Assembly (NCBI RefSeq): GCF_009914055.1
Contig: NZ_CP028271.1
Location: 1,054,001 to 1,118,000 of the forward strand
Direction of reading: 5' to 3'
Source: Mixta intestinalis
Lineage (GTDB): Bacteria; Pseudomonadota; Gammaproteobacteria; Enterobacterales; Enterobacteriaceae
DNA: 64,000 nucleotides
Part shown: piece by piece, positions 16,436 to 25,700 of the stretch
Layout of the letters: each line of letters opens with the position of its first letter
Position numbering within the stretch: the stretch's first letter is position 1
The notes under the pieces: generated by a model
Databases searched by the model: none
The model's input: the letters and a program-made list of their open reading frames with translations, nothing else
What the model was told of the DNA's origin: nothing
Made by a program: the position numbers and the translations under genes

Positions 16436-16467
16436 TAGCGGTGAGCAAGCGCATCAGAAGGGGGCGT

Positions 16468-16596
16468 ATGAAAAAGGTTGTAATAGTAGCGATGTGTTTG
16501 ATGCTGTCGGGTTGCTCATGGGGCATTACCTCTCTCATTCCTGCAACAGATGTCTGCCCCAACGGGCGCGATGGCATAACCGGACAGTGCCGATAG
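16468..16596 (+). CDS. Small (42-residue) lipoprotein
   Basis: The frame is open from 16381, but the ATG at 16468, behind a GGGGG-rich ribosome site, gives a clean lipoprotein: M-K-K-V-V-I-V-A-M-C-L-M-L-S-G-C, a signal peptide with lipobox L-S-G-C. The mature part is only about 27 residues, with two further cysteines in C-P-N-G-R-D-G-I-T-G-Q-C that could form a disulphide. It resembles the many short uncharacterised enterobacterial lipoproteins. It could be an immunity or lysis-type partner of the small peptide upstream, but nothing proves this. Confidence 0.55.
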   Translation: MKKVVIVAMCLMLSGCSWGITSLIPATDVCPNGRDGITGQCR

Positions 16597-16658
16597 TTTT
16601 ATCCGCAACGCTAATAAAGGTTGCGGAGGTTCTTTCACTACGCCAGCAAACCTGGCTG

Positions 16659-16916
16659 CTAACGGCGTGAGATAAAAACAATATGCGCAGCCGTTTCTTC
16701 GCTTAGCACCATCTCCTCCGCTTCGCCGCTGGCAGAGACAAAAGTGACGGTATCGCCCTGAATGAGATCCTGAAAAGCTTCTACGGGCTGTGTTGCCTTT
16801 TGAATTTCAAACTGGCTGCATGGTTGTGTGCCTTCAGTATTGGCCTGCGTCGTGGAATAGTTGCCGGTAAAGGCATACTCCGGATGATCTTTAATATGCA
16901 GTTGAACAGAGGGCAT
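16659..16916 (-). CDS. Hypothetical 85-residue protein
   Basis: A small acidic protein with a well-placed GGAGGC ribosome site before the ATG, so likely real. It begins M-P-S-V-Q-L-H-I-K-D-H-P and shows alternating beta-like segments with F-E-I-Q and V-T-F-V-S-A-S-G-E-A-E-E. No signal peptide, membrane helix or metal motif is visible. I do not recognise the family. Confidence 0.55.
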   Translation of the reverse strand: MPSVQLHIKDHPEYAFTGNYSTTQANTEGTQPCSQFEIQKATQPVEAFQDLIQGDTVTFVSASGEAEEMVLSEETAAHIVFISRR

Positions 16917-17186
16917 GAAGCCTCCCGATTGCAGTAAACCGAACTATCAGCCTACGCACAGTTAATAAGTTTGCCACAGCAGCTGCATAAATCTCTTATT
17001 TATTAAGATAAATCCTAAACAGCCAGAGCGGTATAGACAGGCACCGTTGGCTGATGCCAGAAGGCTGTCCGCTATTTGCCAGTATGGAAAAGGTTTAATT
17101 AGCGTCTGTGCTTGTTAAAGCTGAGGGCTGGGGTAGGCTTAAAGCACATCAGATTTTTTTACGAGGCTTTTCACCATGAGGTAACT

Positions 17187-17336
17187 ATGCAACCCCTTAA
17201 ATTCTGCTGTCCCGGCTGTGGCAACCATAAATTTATCTTCACCCGATTTTCACGTACCTGCAAAACACATCATGGCGCTATCTGCGCCAGCTGTCGCCTG
17301 CCTTTAACGCGCGCATCCTGCTTTGCTGGCTTATAG
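17187..17336 (+). CDS. YmcF-like small zinc-ribbon protein
   Basis: A 49-residue protein starting at the ATG at 17187 (the frame is open upstream but without a good initiation site). Two Cys pairs, C-C-P-G-C near the N-terminus and C-A-S-C after H-G-A-I, match the spacing of the YmcF-type cold-shock zinc ribbons and of the second copy at 34461-34607. It is probably a cytoplasmic zinc-binding protein. Its role is unknown. Confidence 0.6.
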   Translation: MQPLKFCCPGCGNHKFIFTRFSRTCKTHHGAICASCRLPLTRASCFAGL

Positions 17337-17689
17337 GCTAAAACCCGTTAATCACCTCTCTGGGCAGGGTGTAATGTATCGATACGGGCGTGGTATAAGC
17401 GGTGATTACGCCAGCCGTACCGGCTGAAGATGCGGGTTCGAATCCTGCTGCCCGTTTCAAATTTGTCGAATCAGTTAATCTCTTTACCCGGCGGCTATTC
17501 ATCGTCTCCGGTTCCGTACCGTTTTTTCTGATAAAATCCCCGTACAGACGTTTCTCTACCTCGATTGTTTCTGCCGTTGTTGTGGTGTTGGGCTGATTCA
17601 TCCGGCTGTGTCCCGATGGAAGGCGTAAATCAGAGAGGCATGACCTGTAAATGTTAATAAGTGACTGATTTTTTATTTGTAGGATTTTT
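17337..17689. other. Intergenic region holding a tRNA-like relic
   Basis: Besides the tRNA-shaped segment described separately, the minus strand from about 17605 to 17456 reads as a protein-like segment (M-N-Q-P-N-T-T-T-T-A-E-T-I-E, then K-R-L-Y-G-D-F-I-R-K-N) that runs into the tRNA-like sequence. Such a piece beside a tRNA-like site may be the edge of a lost mobile element, but it cannot be named. Confidence 0.3.
17384..17456 (+). tRNA. tRNA-like relic (probable tRNA pseudogene)
   Basis: A 73-base segment folds into a full cloverleaf: acceptor ACGGGCG with TGCCCGT, a D-arm GTAT/TTAC (one mismatch) with a G-G-containing loop, an anticodon stem CCAGC/GCTGA (one mismatch), a four-base variable region, and a T-arm GCGGG / CCTGC around T-T-C-G-A-A-T. 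The arm lengths are those of a normal tRNA. However, loop position 33 is G instead of T, position 37 is C, and the 3' end is T-T-C-A, not C-C-A. This points to a decayed tRNA, or to an unusual tRNA-like RNA, not to a working tRNA. Confidence 0.5.
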
Positions 17690-18919
17690 ATGAAACAGCA
17701 GGGTTGGAAGCTCCAGGATACTATCTGGACGCTGGGTTTGTATGGCACGACGGTTGGTGCGGGGACGCTTTTCCTGCCGATTGAGATCGGTGCCCGTGGG
17801 CCGATTATTTTTATCATTATGCTGTTGCTGGGGCTGCCGCTCTCGCTGTTACCGCATCTGGTGCTGGGGCGAATTTATATGAGCGAGCCCGATCGTCAGC
17901 GGCTACCGGCGTTAAGCACCTGGTTTGGACCACGCGGCGATCGCATCATGACGTTGCTTTACTGCATCGCCTTTTATCCGGTGATGCTGGTTTACGGTAT
18001 TTCGCTGGTCAGCGCGCTGGATAATTTCTTAATTGAGCGGCTACATTTTGCCAGCGTCAATCAGGGATTGCTGACGTTAATCTGTATGGTGGTGTTGTTC
18101 GGTATCCTGAGCAAAGGACGTGACAGGGTGGTTGGCACCATGAGTGTACTGGCACTGCCGTTTGCCATTGCCATTATTGCTATTGCTGTAGTGCAGATCC
18201 CACACTGGCGCTGGGAAAATGTTGCCGACGCGCTGCATGCTTTGCCAAATACGCCCGCTGCGACCACGTTTAAAAATATCTGGCTAACGCTGCCGCTTAT
18301 TACCTTCTCTTTCTGCTGTGCGCCGATTATTTCGCCGCTGGCCGCGCACTATCAGGAACAAGGTGACGCGCCGCGTGCATTTCGCGTTATCCGCATTGCT
18401 TATCTGGCTATTTTTCTTAGCATTATTTTCTTTGTGTTGAGCTGCGTACTTAGTATGCCGCACGATATTTTTGCCGAGGCAAAAGAGAAAAACCTGAACG
18501 TGCTGTCGATTATCTCCTCGCCAGATAACAGCGGAATATTGTTTTATATCGCGCCGTTTATCGCTATTGTCGGGATGACGAAGTCTTTTCTGGGCGTTTC
18601 GCTGTCGGTAACGGAAACCTTTAGCGACTTTACCGTGCGGCTGTTTAACTGTCGCAGTGAAAGAGGGCGCAAGCTTAGCCAGGCAGCGGCGGTACTGTCG
18701 ATGTATGTGGTTACCTCGCTAATCGTTTATACCAATCCAAACGTGATTACGCTGATTGAAGCATTCTGCGGCCCACTTATCGCGATTATTCTGTTCCTGA
18801 TTCCAGCCTGGCTGATTTACAACAAACCCGCACTTGCGTTTTTACGCGGTGGGCGGGCATTGAGTATTCTGCTTGGCGGCCTCGCCACGCTGTCAGCGCT
18901 GCTTTACGCGATGGTGTAA
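17690..18919 (+). CDS. HAAAP-family amino-acid transporter (SdaC/TdcC-like)
   Basis: A 409-residue membrane protein with about eleven hydrophobic helices. Its start, G-W-K-L-Q-D-T-I-W-T-L-G-L-Y-G-T-T-V-G-A, followed by G-T-L-F-L-P-I, is the signature of hydroxy/aromatic amino-acid permeases of the SdaC, TdcC and YhaO group, which bring in serine, threonine or aromatic amino acids with protons. Length matches the family. It stands alone, facing the diguanylate cyclase gene across a short gap with a GGAGCGC / GCGCTCC hairpin (about 18930-18959). The exact substrate cannot be told. Confidence 0.85.
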   Translation: MKQQGWKLQDTIWTLGLYGTTVGAGTLFLPIEIGARGPIIFIIMLLLGLPLSLLPHLVLGRIYMSEPDRQRLPALSTWFGPRGDRIMTLLYCIAFYPVMLVYGISLVSALDNFLIERLHFASVNQGLLTLICMVVLFGILSKGRDRVVGTMSVLALPFAIAIIAIAVVQIPHWRWENVADALHALPNTPAATTFKNIWLTLPLITFSFCCAPIISPLAAHYQEQGDAPRAFRVIRIAYLAIFLSIIFFVLSCVLSMPHDIFAEAKEKNLNVLSIISSPDNSGILFYIAPFIAIVGMTKSFLGVSLSVTETFSDFTVRLFNCRSERGRKLSQAAAVLSMYVVTSLIVYTNPNVITLIEAFCGPLIAIILFLIPAWLIYNKPALAFLRGGRALSILLGGLATLSALLYAMV

Positions 18920-18962
18920 AATTTGGTTTGGAGCGCGGCGTAAAAACATTTAGCGCTCCGAC

Positions 18963-20519
18963 TCAGCCGGGAGGCATCACCACTGCCTGGTTACGGCCGT
19001 TATTTTTAGCCTGATAAAGCGCCCGGTCTGCTCCTTCCTTAAGCTGCTGGGCGTCCTGCGCCTCGCCGTTGGCGATCAGAGCAAAGCCTCCCGCGCTGAT
19101 AGTAACGGTTCCCGTCGCCAGGCGGGTACTCCCATGGGGCATGGCAATAGCGCGCACTGCATCAACGGCACTTTCAGCTATACGTTGTGCCACTTCCAGT
19201 GTGGCGTCCGGCAGAATAATGGCAAACTCTTCGCCGCCGTAGCGGGCGATCAAATCCGTTTGTCGTACCGGAATATTTTTTAACGTTTCCCCGACACGCC
19301 GCAGACAGTTATCACCGGCAACGTGACCGTAGGTATCGTTGTAAAGCTTGAAGTAATCGATATCCAGCATAATCAGCGCCATTGATTTACCGCTGAGCGC
19401 TGAACGTTTCAGGCTTTGCATCAGGAAAATATCAAACTGTCGCCGATTCGCCAGGCCGGTCAGGCCATCCAGCAGGGCCATCGCCTGTAACGTCTGATTG
19501 ATAGTGGTCAGCTCATCGCGCAGCGCGGTAAGCTCAATCTGGTTCTCTACATTAGTACGTACCTGACGCAGTACCACAGTACCAATCAGAATAATAATCA
19601 GCAGTAGCGTACCGTTTAATACCAGATCGGGCAGACTGTCATGCAGCCACTGCGTCCACAGCTCTGATTTATCAAAGCCCGCCGCCACAATCAGCGGATA
19701 CTGGCCGGAGCGTGCATAGCCGAAAATGCGCTCTTTATTATCCAGCGCCGAGCGCCATGTACCTTTCCCACGATCCGAACGCATCAGCTGCGTGGTAAAC
19801 AGCGGGCTGGCGGAGAGACTGCGATTAATAAAGGCATCGGGGAAAGGGCGCACGTAAAGCGTAGTGCCGTCATCCAGCAGCAGCGCCAGCAGATCGCCAT
19901 CGCCTAACTCAAAATAGCTGTAGAAGCGACGAAAAGAATCGACGCGTACCGTAGCCAGCGCCACGCCGGTGAACCCTCCGGCGGCGTCATTCAGGCGCAG
20001 CGAAACCGGAATGACCAGATCGCCGGTGGTGCGGCTACGAATAACATGACCAATGTGTACGCCGCCGTGCCGATTCTGGCGATGATAGATAAAGTATTCC
20101 CGGTCACTGTTATTCATTGCGCCAGGCACGTGCGATGCCGAGGTGGCGATCCAGTTGCCCTGTGCGTCATAAATAAACAGGCCGTTCAGTTGCGGCAGGT
20201 TACTTTTCATCTCTGCCAGTATCGCGTTAACTGTATTTTTATCGAGGCTATTCGGACCACCGTCAGGAATTTCTCGCTGCATGGCGCGCAGCACAAGTTC
20301 CGTTTGCAGAAACGTATCTTCAGCCTGGCGCGCCTGCGATACCGACAGGTTAACCGCATCGCTTTCGGTATCGTGCAGTTTTCGCTGCCATGAGCGATCC
20401 AGCGTCCAGGCGCTGACAATCAGCACCGCCGTCAGCAACAGCAGCATAAAGATAGCCATCGTCTTGCCGAGTGAGGATTGCAGTACAAAAGCGCCGGAAA
20501 TTTTTTTGCTAATATTCAT
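18963..20519 (-). CDS. Membrane diguanylate cyclase, dCache sensor plus GGDEF domain
   Basis: A 518-residue protein: membrane helix near residues 20-40, a periplasmic region (about 45-295) of dCache type with the Y-F-I-Y-H-R-Q-N and G-D-L-V-I-P-V-S blocks, a second helix near 300-325, and a C-terminal GGDEF domain starting at D-G-L-T-G-L-A-N-R-R. The active site is R-Y-G-G-E-E-F. An R-Q-T-D inhibitory (I) site lies five residues before it, so product feedback is likely. It should make cyclic di-GMP in response to an outside small molecule. Divergent to the Lrp-family gene. Confidence 0.9.
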   Translation of the reverse strand: MNISKKISGAFVLQSSLGKTMAIFMLLLLTAVLIVSAWTLDRSWQRKLHDTESDAVNLSVSQARQAEDTFLQTELVLRAMQREIPDGGPNSLDKNTVNAILAEMKSNLPQLNGLFIYDAQGNWIATSASHVPGAMNNSDREYFIYHRQNRHGGVHIGHVIRSRTTGDLVIPVSLRLNDAAGGFTGVALATVRVDSFRRFYSYFELGDGDLLALLLDDGTTLYVRPFPDAFINRSLSASPLFTTQLMRSDRGKGTWRSALDNKERIFGYARSGQYPLIVAAGFDKSELWTQWLHDSLPDLVLNGTLLLIIILIGTVVLRQVRTNVENQIELTALRDELTTINQTLQAMALLDGLTGLANRRQFDIFLMQSLKRSALSGKSMALIMLDIDYFKLYNDTYGHVAGDNCLRRVGETLKNIPVRQTDLIARYGGEEFAIILPDATLEVAQRIAESAVDAVRAIAMPHGSTRLATGTVTISAGGFALIANGEAQDAQQLKEGADRALYQAKNNGRNQAVVMPPG

Positions 20520-20670
20520 TATTATTTTCGTGGCTGAGACATGATGTTAAGTAAAGCACAGCTTATTCCTATACGCCGATGGAAGCGGCGGGAAAATAAG
20601 GTCAGATTCATGTGCAACCTGAGATTTTCCGGGCATAATTTATTCAGCCTTTAAGAAAGCGTAATACTGG

Positions 20671-21135
20671 ATGATCAAGATGGACGAACTGGATTTTCGG
20701 ATACTGCGGGAGCTGCAAAAAGATGGGCGCATTCCCAATAATGTGCTGGCGGAAAAGGTGGGCCTGTCGCCGTCGCCCTGCCTGCGCCGGGTAAAGCAGC
20801 TGGAGGAAAGCGGAGCGATTGCGCGTTACGTCGCCATCCTTAATCCAGTGGCGATGGGGTTGGACATGACGGTATTTGTGCGCGTCTGGCTGCGTAGCCA
20901 GGATGCGGAAACCGTCGATAATTTTGCCCGTAAAGTGAGTGCGTTGCCGCAGGTGGTGGAGTGTCATCTGATGGTTGGCGACTGTGATTTTCTGCTGCGT
21001 GTGGTTGCCGCCGATCTGAACGCCTATCGCCAGTTTCAGATCGATCATCTGGCGCGTATCAGCGGCGTACAAAGCCTGAAAACGGAGCTGCCGATGCAGA
21101 CTATCAAGCAAACATCGGAGCTTCCGCTGGGATAA
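20671..21135 (+). CDS. Lrp/AsnC-family transcription regulator
   Basis: A 154-residue protein with an N-terminal winged helix-turn-helix (M-D-E-L-D-F-R-I-L-R-E-L-Q-K-D-G-R, then S-P-S-P-C-L-R-R-V-K) and a C-terminal RAM ligand-binding domain (E-C-H-L-M-V-G-D-C-D-F-L-L-R-V). Two ATG codons, at 20671 and 20680, are possible. Such proteins sense amino acids. It converges on azlCD, genes for branched-chain amino-acid export, which it may control. Confidence 0.88.
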   Translation: MIKMDELDFRILRELQKDGRIPNNVLAEKVGLSPSPCLRRVKQLEESGAIARYVAILNPVAMGLDMTVFVRVWLRSQDAETVDNFARKVSALPQVVECHLMVGDCDFLLRVVAADLNAYRQFQIDHLARISGVQSLKTELPMQTIKQTSELPLG

Positions 21136-21167
21136 CGGGCGCAGCGGGCTACATTGGCCCGCTATGT

Positions 21168-21458
21168 TCAGAGCAGGTGGCGTAGCAGGGCGGCAGAAAT
21201 GACGCTGATCGCCACTACCGGCAGCAATGAAAAACGCATAGCGGCCAGCAGGGAAATGGCCATTGCCAGCAGATCGGCTGGATTACCGCTGGCGAAATGC
21301 GGGGCGATAACGGTAATTAACACACAGCCGGGAGCCGCCTCCATTACCGCTTTAATGCGCGGGCTTAGCGTGCGATCGCGCAGCAGCAGATAACCGGCAA
21401 TGCGCGTCAGGTAAGTGGTCAGCGCCATCAGCACAATGGTCAAAACGGTCAGGCTCAT
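21168..21458 (-). CDS. azlD: AzlD-family branched-chain amino-acid exporter small subunit
   Basis: A 96-residue hydrophobic protein with four likely membrane helices and the AzlD pattern A-L-T-T-Y-L-T-R-I-A-G-Y-L-L, then A-A-P-G-C-V-L-I-T-V-I-A-P. It pairs with AzlC to export branched-chain or related amino acids. Its start overlaps the azlC stop by four bases, so the two are translated together. Confidence 0.85.
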   Translation of the reverse strand: MSLTVLTIVLMALTTYLTRIAGYLLLRDRTLSPRIKAVMEAAPGCVLITVIAPHFASGNPADLLAMAISLLAAMRFSLLPVVAISVISAALLRHLL

Positions 21459-22180
21459 GATGCTTTCCTGTTAAGTAAAAGAATTGCCGCGACGCCGGAA
21501 AGCGCGCCTGCCGGTACGTAGGCAGCGCCCGGAACAAAGTGCCAGGTGGTGGCTGCGCAGATCAGGCTGACCAGCCACGGCAGCGCCGCCCGTGCACCTT
21601 TCCACATCCCTTTCAGCAGCACCAGAAACACGGCGGGGAAAGCCATATCGAAGCCCCAGCGCGTGATATCTCCCAATACCGGCCCGATAATAACGCCAAT
21701 GCCGGTAGAGAGCACCCAACAGAACCATAGCGTTGCTGCCACGCCAGCATAGAAGCCGCCGCTGAACGCGGGCTTACCCTGTTCACGGCGGCGGGCCGCA
21801 TCATTCATGCTCATTGCCCAACACTCATCGCACATAAAGAACAGCGCTAATAACGCTTTACGTGGCGGAAGCGGGGCAAGCAGCGGCGTCATCGCCGCGC
21901 CCATCAATAAATGGCGGCTGTTAATCAGCAGGCTAATCAGCACGATGGTGAGGATATGCGGCGGCGAGGTCCAGAGTGCAATAGCCGCAAACTCTGAGCC
22001 ACCGGCAAAATTCAGGCCGGTCATCATGGTCAGCGAGAAAAAAGAAAAACTCTTTTGCGCTGCCTGGGCGCCAAGCAACAGGCCAAACGGGATAAATCCA
22101 ATAACAATGGGAATAGATATCAGCGCTCCTCGCTGAATCTCATCAAACAAACGGCTTTCAGATGTAACATTACGGTGCAT
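21455..22180 (-). CDS. azlC: AzlC-family branched-chain amino-acid exporter large subunit
   Basis: The frame is open to 22252, but the ATG at 22180, preceded by a GAGGAGAAG ribosome site, gives a 241-residue protein of normal AzlC length. It shows G-A-L-I-S-I-P-I-V-I-G-F-I-P-F-G-L-L and M-T-G-L-N-F-A-G-G-S-E-F-A, then N-S-R-H-L-L-M-G, all typical of AzlC. It forms the transport channel with AzlD. The two genes form an operon read leftward. Confidence 0.88.
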   Translation of the reverse strand: MHRNVTSESRLFDEIQRGALISIPIVIGFIPFGLLLGAQAAQKSFSFFSLTMMTGLNFAGGSEFAAIALWTSPPHILTIVLISLLINSRHLLMGAAMTPLLAPLPPRKALLALFFMCDECWAMSMNDAARRREQGKPAFSGGFYAGVAATLWFCWVLSTGIGVIIGPVLGDITRWGFDMAFPAVFLVLLKGMWKGARAALPWLVSLICAATTWHFVPGAAYVPAGALSGVAAILLLNRKAS

Positions 22181-22750
22181 AACTTCTCCTCGTTTCAGCC
22201 GATTATAAAATTTTATTGCTGAAATTGGGGAGCTTTTTGTTAGCCAATTCACGAGGGTTGCAGCATAAAATTGCCAGGAAACGACAAAAAATAATATCTA
22301 CTGCTAATGCCTTCCGGGGATACGCATTCGCTTTGTTGGCAGTATGAATCAAAGGCTACAAGGCAATATAGATAAAATGGAAAGCGAGGGCACGGCGGCG
22401 ATAATAAATAGAGGGGAAAAAGCAAACTATCTGTATATAAATCGTGTAATTATAAAAATCTGCTGCAGAATCATCACTTATCCGTAATTTATAACAGCCT
22501 GCTGTTGTTGGTTTTATTGGCGCAGAACATCTCTTCTGAGCAACAAACACTATCCTTTGTAATTAGTATTGAATCTTAACTAATCCTGCTAATTAATTAA
22601 AAGCTAGCAATATATTTTATTAAATAAATTTTATCTTCTTTTTGGTTATTATGTGATTTAGATCTGCTATTGGCTGTTTATTGATCGAATATGTCGTTTT
22701 TTGCATGGTAATGTTAAGTTTCACTTATCAAGTGGAATAGGGAAATTATT
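22181..22750. other. 570-base AT-rich intergenic region before the autotransporter
   Basis: No gene or structured element was recognised. Composition becomes strongly AT-rich toward the autotransporter start, like the passenger half of that gene, so this stretch was probably acquired with it. The GGGAAATTATT just before the ATG at 22751 is only a weak ribosome site. Confidence 0.4.
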
Positions 22751-25700
22751 ATGAAAAAGCGCGTTAATCCAGTACCTCTTACTATTCTGGCGACTGTCAT
22801 CCACTCAACGCTTGCACACGCAAGCATTAGCGATAACCTGTTTGATCCGGATAACTGGCGGGCCAATATCATTTATAACGGCAGCGGCGATCTCTCGCTG
22901 AGTTATATGACGCTAAATTCCGCATCTGAGGATAAGCCGACGGCTGGTATACTTTACTATGATAAGTCTAATAGTTCTGTAGGAAACAATATCAAACTTC
23001 ATGATATTAATATTAAAACATCAAATCTTAAATTATATGATGACTCAGAATACCATGATAATTACCAAGATTATTTAGCATATGGAGTGATTAATGGGAG
23101 TGATTTAAAAGATAAGAACCTGTCGATTTCAGTAACCGGTAATAGTCTTGTAGAGATTGAAAGTAAAGTGTTGAATCGATTTGTAAATGGATATCAAGAT
23201 TTGTCGGCGGGATTGGCTGTTTTGAATGAAGGTAAAGGTAACACTACCATAACAACCGGGAATAACGTAAAGATACTTATCAAAAGTGGTGGCGGAACAG
23301 GTATTTTTTCTAATATAGGATATGGCATTGAATCTATTATTAATAATGGAGTGATCATTTCAGGAGCAGGATTGATATCAAACGGCATAACATTAGCGGG
23401 GCCTTCTAAAAATAGAATTTCCTGTAAAGAACAAGACTGTTATTCATATATAGGAAACGATGGTTTAATTGATGTTTCTGGTATGACATCATCAGCGATT
23501 TTAGTGAAAAATACCGGCGATAAAAATATTTTCATTGAAAATAAAGGGAGTATCATTGCCCGTAATGAAGCTTCGGGCATAAAGAGCGATTGGGCGAACT
23601 ATTATCCTGAATCTGGAGAGGTTTCCATAATTAATGACGGAACTATAATGGTAGAATCAGGTGGCAAAGGAATCGTTAGTTATCTTAGTAAAAATAAAAT
23701 CACTACTATTACTAATAACGGAGTGATCCTGGATAATATTGATGCAGCCAGACGTTGGGGGCATGTGGTGGGGATTTCTTATGAAAGTGATACATCGAGT
23801 AGCCAGGCTTCGATTGTTAATAACGGAAAGGTTTTAATTAATCAGGGTGGGTTTGCAATTCAGGCGGAATCAGGTGGTAACGTGGAGATTGTTAATGATG
23901 GGGAAATTTCTAGTCAACAATCTGATTTTGCAGCTATATACTTATATAAGTTAAAACAGGATGGGTTTTCTAGTGTAAAAAATAATAATTTGATTAGAAC
24001 CAATGGAAATACTTCGCACGGTATTTATTATAAGGGGCGAGAAGGTTATGCGTATGGGGATTTTCTTATTGAGAATAAAGGATCTATTTATACATCAGGT
24101 GATAGTTCTGATGGTGTAAAGTTGACTTTGTCAGCTATTAATTATGATGTTAAGAATGAAGGTGAAATAATAGCAATTGGAGATGGTGCATCAGCAATTA
24201 ATATCGATGACTTTGCGGGGAGAACATCGATTGATATGGCATGGATGAATATTCATTTAGGCGATAAATCAGAAGTTATTGGCGGCCTGAAGGATGGAGC
24301 TGGCATCAAGATAATAAACGGCAGATACGCGCTTGCAGAAAATGACAGTTATTTTTCTATTAGTAACTCAGGGGCGATTTCTGCTTTAAATAACCAGGCG
24401 ATTACTGTTACTAATGTCCAGCATGAAAGTATTGGAAAACCCTGGGAGCCGGTTGATGGAGTAAACTATGCGGATGTTTTGACAAAAATTTCCCCCTACG
24501 TTTACAATAGAATATGGTTTAACTTGCAAAATGCGGGGATTATTACTGGGAATATCTCGGTTAGCGCTGTTGGAACTAAATTTTATAATCTAAAAAACGG
24601 AGTTTTTGAGCTGGAGAGTATTAATGCATTGGGTAAGCAGCAACAGGCCTGGATGGATTTTTATCCCAATGCCACCCATGAAATTAACAGTATTGACGAA
24701 AATGAAGACTGGAGTTATATAAGGGCAACGGAAGGTTACTCAACCTTTCAGAATTATGGCACCATTCGTTTTTCTGACAATATGCGTGATAGCAGTGACG
24801 GGATCTTCCGGGGATTAAATTATTTTTATGCGGAGGCCGACAGCGTAATTGACTTAACCACTAATAACCCGGCGTCTGCCAACGGATTTGGTCGCAATAA
24901 CGTTGGTGCCGGTGACGTGCTGCGCATTACCGGTGCCACGTATTTTTTCCCGGATAAAAAGACAGAGTATAAATCTGGGGGCGGAATTTTACGCTTAAAT
25001 ACCGACTTAACCACCGCCAGCGCCGCTAATGTGTTCGATCGCCTGACCGACCGGCTTGTTGTGGATAGAACACAGTTATCGCATGGTTTACCTACCTGGA
25101 TTGATATCGTACCCACGGCCAGGAGCCGTTTGCAGGCGAAGCAGACCGCTGGAGACGGCTTCCTGCTGGTACAGGTGAACGATAAAAAATATTCCAGCAA
25201 AGACGCCTTCCGGCTGCTCCATCCGGTTGTCGCCTCGAAATATGAATATATCCTGGGTATAAAAGAGGGCGACTGGTACCTGACCAGCAGCTGCACCGGC
25301 GGCATGACCTGCTACGGCAGCAACGAGAAGAAGCTCTACAACCCGGCGACGGGGGCCTGGCTGGCAAACCAGGCGGCGATGACGGCGATGATGTCGCACT
25401 CGTTGGCTGACCGGCAAAGCTCTCCGGCGCAGGCGGGCAGCATGACGAACGGGCTGACGCGCAAACTGGCCACCTCGCAGAACATCGCGAAGAAAGCGCA
25501 GGCGTTCGCCATGCTGAACAACCTCGCCTGGCAGCAGGACGCGCTCTACTCCCCGGTCTGGGTGCAGTACTCCGGCAGCACGCGCTATTCCAATCCGGTT
25601 TTTGGCACGCTGAATAACAAGACGCGCAGCGACGTGATGCGCATTGGCGGCGATCTGAAGCGCACGCAATGGCTCTCCGGCGACGTGCACCTCGGCTTTA

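Noticed and set aside
17338..17817. 159-residue minus-strand frame across the tRNA-like segment
   Set aside because: It contains A-G-F-E-P-A, the usual antisense translation of a tRNA T-arm, and runs into the transporter gene; it is not a credible protein as a whole.
25088..25690. 200-residue open frame opposite the autotransporter barrel
   Set aside because: Antisense to a clear coding region of high G+C; composition (Arg/Ala/His-rich) is typical of shadow frames.
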